Positions 61,553 through 64,000 of a stretch of 64,000 nt of DNA are shown in pieces. The translations under genes and the position numbers were made by a program. Source of the DNA: Xylanibacter rarus (GTDB taxonomy: Bacteria > Bacteroidota > Bacteroidia > Bacteroidales > Bacteroidaceae); contig NZ_LFQU01000009.1 in NCBI RefSeq assembly GCF_001275135.1, forward strand, positions 1 to 64,000, given 5' to 3'. The notes beneath the pieces are model-generated. The model did not search any database and was not told the origin of the DNA. It saw only the letters and a program-made list of their open reading frames with translations. The stretch's first letter is position 1. The number at the start of each line of letters is the position of its first letter.

Positions 61553-63526
61553 ATGAAAAAGATATTTTCAATGATGATTCTTTCTGCGGGAATTTTGGGA
61601 CTTTCATCTTGTTCTGATTTCCTGGATCAGAATTCTCCTTCGGAAATGAATCAAACAACTGTGTATAACTCAACATATTACACAAGTTTGCGTGTGAATA
61701 AACTTTATGGTGGTATGGGTCAAGACCGTACTTATTCACAGGATTGGAGTATTACAACCAATATAAACAGTGATATCGAGCTTGTAGACGGTCTAGGAAA
61801 CGGTGCTTATGAAGCAGGTAACCGTGGTGCCGGAAACTATAATGTTTCTACAGGATGGAGCACTCTTACAGATGAGTGGACAGCAATGTATGGAATCATT
61901 GAGGATGCTAATGATATTATTGAAGGCATTCGCCAAAGCCCACTTTTTGTTGAAGGCAATGATTCATACCAGGAAATGGGCCGTTATCTCGGTGAAGCTT
62001 TGACTATCAGAGCTATGGTATATTTTGACATGTTGCGTTACTGGGGTGATATTCCTATGAAACTCGAAACATCTCAGCCTGATTTGAGCAATGCGTTCAT
62101 GGCCAAGACTGACCGCGATGTTATTATGGACACATTAATGGTTGACCTTGAGGAAGCTACAAAACTTTTGCCTTGGGCTGGTGAGAATGGATATACCACA
62201 GAGCATGTAACAAAGGGCTATGCTCACGCCCTGTTGGCACAGATAGCCATGACACGTGCAGGTTATGCTATACGTGAGAAGGCTAAGGACGGATATGAGA
62301 CAGCTAGTTATTCAGATCCTGTGTATCCGACACAGCGTCCTGGTGCAGAGGAGCGTAAGGCTCTTTATGAGAAAGCATTGAAGCATCTTACAGCCGTTAT
62401 CGTATCTGGCAAGCACCAGTTGAATCCTTCGTTCGAAAATGAGTGGTATCTTATCAATCAGCAGACATTGGATTTGACATATCAGGAGAACTTGTTCGAG
62501 ATACCTATGAAGTATAACGTTACAAGTGAGCTTGGTTATACAATTGGTGTGCGTATTACAAAGGATAATGCTACATTTGGTAATGGTAACTCTAGCGGTA
62601 AAGTTAAGTTGACAGCTCCTTTCTTCTATTCTTATAAGCAGAACGATACACGCCGTGACGTAACTGTTGCTCCTTACGAAATCACTACTACAAGCGGTAG
62701 CGACAATAGAGCTGAGCAGGCTGTTGAAAAGATGCTTAAGAATGCTCCATTTGGACTTTATGTAGGAAAATGGAATCCAAGATGGATGTCTGAAACATGG
62801 CTTTCTGACAACCAGAAGATTGACTCAAAGCACATGACTGGTATCAATCCTGTTAAGATGCGTTATTCTAATGTACTGCTTTTCTATGCAGAGTGTATGA
62901 ACGAATTGGCTGGAGGTCCTGATGCAACATATCCTGATAATGCTGGCTTGACAGCCCGTCAGGCTTTGGCTCTCGTACATGAGCGTGCTTACGATGACGA
63001 GCATAAGGCTGAAGCTCAGGCTTATGTGGCTTCTCTGCCGTCAGATAAGGAAGGATTCTTCAACGATGGTATCGTACAGGAGAATGCATGGGAGTTTGCA
63101 GGTGAAGGCTTCCGCAAATATGATCTGATTCGTTGGAACCTGCTTGTTCAGAAGATTTATGAGTTTAAGCAGACATATCTGCGTCAGCTTGCTGATGGAA
63201 CATATCCTGAAAAAGTGTTCTTCAACTATACAGATGACTCAAAGAGTCGTATCGATTTCTCTTCTGTGACATGGTATACACCTGTCGAGGAAGTTAATGA
63301 GGCAGATTATCAAGACAGCTGCGACTGGTTCGGAAAGGCTGATCTTGAATCAGGAACAGATACTCAGGTAAATACAAACCTTCCTTCTATATGTAGCGGA
63401 CTTGTTGGCAATGATGTAAATTCGATGGATGCAGGTGTTGCAGTTAAGAATCGTTATTTGATGCCTATAAGTTTGACAACAATCTCTGACTCACAGGGAT
63501 ACTTAAGTAACTCATACGGTTATTAA
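61553..63526 (+). CDS. SusD/RagB-family glycan-binding lipoprotein
   Basis: The surface lid of the SusCD importer. The 657-aa lipoprotein has lipobox LSSC (Cys20) followed by SDFLDQNSPSEMNQTT. TPR-like helices are typical of SusD (YLGEALTIRAMVYFDMLRYW, HVTKGYAHALLAQIAMTRAG), and the late motif AWEFAGEGFRKYDLIRWNLL marks the family. It is longer than the usual 500-600 aa. The context with a pectinesterase suggests a pectin-derived ligand. Confidence 0.93.
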   Translation: MKKIFSMMILSAGILGLSSCSDFLDQNSPSEMNQTTVYNSTYYTSLRVNKLYGGMGQDRTYSQDWSITTNINSDIELVDGLGNGAYEAGNRGAGNYNVSTGWSTLTDEWTAMYGIIEDANDIIEGIRQSPLFVEGNDSYQEMGRYLGEALTIRAMVYFDMLRYWGDIPMKLETSQPDLSNAFMAKTDRDVIMDTLMVDLEEATKLLPWAGENGYTTEHVTKGYAHALLAQIAMTRAGYAIREKAKDGYETASYSDPVYPTQRPGAEERKALYEKALKHLTAVIVSGKHQLNPSFENEWYLINQQTLDLTYQENLFEIPMKYNVTSELGYTIGVRITKDNATFGNGNSSGKVKLTAPFFYSYKQNDTRRDVTVAPYEITTTSGSDNRAEQAVEKMLKNAPFGLYVGKWNPRWMSETWLSDNQKIDSKHMTGINPVKMRYSNVLLFYAECMNELAGGPDATYPDNAGLTARQALALVHERAYDDEHKAEAQAYVASLPSDKEGFFNDGIVQENAWEFAGEGFRKYDLIRWNLLVQKIYEFKQTYLRQLADGTYPEKVFFNYTDDSKSRIDFSSVTWYTPVEEVNEADYQDSCDWFGKADLESGTDTQVNTNLPSICSGLVGNDVNSMDAGVAVKNRYLMPISLTTISDSQGYLSNSYGY

Positions 63527-63547
63527 TTTACAGTAAATTAAAAAAGG

Positions 63548-64000
63548 ATGAAAACTATTAATAAATTTTTCAGTTCAATACTGATAATGTTTTTAGGTCT
63601 CTCTGTGGTTTCTTGTACAGACGGAAACGACTGGGGCTTGGACAGTGCTTTTGACAGATTGTTTGGAGTTGGAGAGGACGACATTACTGTTGAAACAACT
63701 GCAACAACTGCAACTGTTACTTTCTCGGCAATGTCTGCCACAAAGGACTCTTTATATTTTGTTATCGAGGTCAGCAAAGACTCTTTGTATGACGAAATCG
63801 CAATGGGCGGTGAGCGTGCCAAAGTTTTTGGACTGAACAAGGAAATCAGAAAGTCTCCTGTTGTTCTGACAGGTCTTGACGGTGACTCTAAGTATTATAT
63901 GCGAATAAAGACAATGTCTGATACAAAGGCAGAGTCTAAGTGGGTTTATTATAAGGAAGGCGAATCTTTTAAAACTCAGGCAGAGCAGATCTTTGATGAG
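63548..64000 (+). CDS. Surface lipoprotein, partial at window edge
   Basis: The first 151 codons of a gene running off the right edge. The start gives MKTINKFFSSILIMFLGLSV with lipobox VVSC (Cys23). A Thr/Ala-rich beta-strand segment follows (about 50-140) resembling a fibronectin-type or DUF-type Ig domain (SKYYMRIKTMSDTKAESKWVYY). Third genes in such operons usually encode surface glycan-binding proteins. It starts 21 nt after the SusD gene, so it belongs to the same operon. Confidence 0.7.
   Translation, partial: MKTINKFFSSILIMFLGLSVVSCTDGNDWGLDSAFDRLFGVGEDDITVETTATTATVTFSAMSATKDSLYFVIEVSKDSLYDEIAMGGERAKVFGLNKEIRKSPVVLTGLDGDSKYYMRIKTMSDTKAESKWVYYKEGESFKTQAEQIFDE

Overview
The window is from a Bacteroidota chromosome, most likely a Prevotella/Segatella-type member of the Prevotellaceae. 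The reasons are SusC/SusD pairs, TonB-dependent receptors with surface lipoproteins, DUF5689 and choice-of-anchor lipoproteins, C-terminal tails of the type IX secretion kind, MraY/WecA and Wzi surface-glycan genes, and promoters that repeatedly fit the Bacteroidetes sigma-AB pattern TTTG-N18/20-TAnnTTTG. The species cannot be named from the sequence alone.

Layout. 0-1.3 kb: three tRNA genes (Arg-ACG, Cys-GCA, Phe-GAA), each with a terminator. 1.3-7.7 kb: an outer-membrane barrel protein, then the leftward cluster sppA-lpxK-punA-thiL. 7.8-13 kb: an SDR enzyme with a secreted GH28 polygalacturonase-like enzyme, groES-groEL, and a small transcription unit. 13.1-17.4 kb: a tight operon of a 63-aa membrane protein, an AmgK-like kinase fused to a RapZ C-terminal domain, a MurU-like nucleotidyltransferase, and guaA. 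18-28.3 kb: accessory material. It holds a secreted esterase, a candidate switching RNA, a double zinc-finger membrane protein, an AT-rich cassette (two tiny zinc-ribbon proteins, an EcsC-like protein, a short IS4-type remnant, an SH3 lipoprotein), a DUF4112 protein, a UDG-fold-like protein, an AAA+ ATPase with a WYL regulator, and a His-rich secreted protein. 28.9-33 kb: two transporters and a decayed trpB. 33.7-43.5 kb: a secreted non-specific nuclease, rpmE (type B), a TonB receptor with two lipoproteins, a secreted endonuclease/exonuclease/phosphatase protein, a UDG-family protein and udk. 43.6-50.3 kb: a DUF308 membrane protein, a histidine phosphatase, a second His/Arg/Gly-rich secreted protein, Wzi, a small lipoprotein and a WecA-like transferase. 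50.6-64 kb: secreted proteins with sorting-type tails and a pectin-type utilisation locus (large pectinesterase, frameshifted SusC, SusD, start of a third lipoprotein). The GH28 enzyme at 8.6 kb would suit the same substrate.

Non-coding DNA is unusually informative. There is a 221-bp element with perfect 19-bp terminal inverted repeats in two copies, both followed about 92 bp later by an array of imperfect palindromes with a 22-bp period; further arrays occur at three other places. Two unlinked His-rich genes share the same operator geometry: two TAGGGA repeats 22 bp apart, the nearer one exactly 36 bp upstream of the -7 box. The transcript at 19.85-20.09 kb carries a 15-nt direct repeat whose two copies compete for one central strand, and the distal copy lies in the terminator. 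No complete phage, CRISPR array or intact transposase is present. The best candidates for undescribed biology are the shared operator, the switching RNA, the composite repeat family and the AmgK-RapZ fusion.
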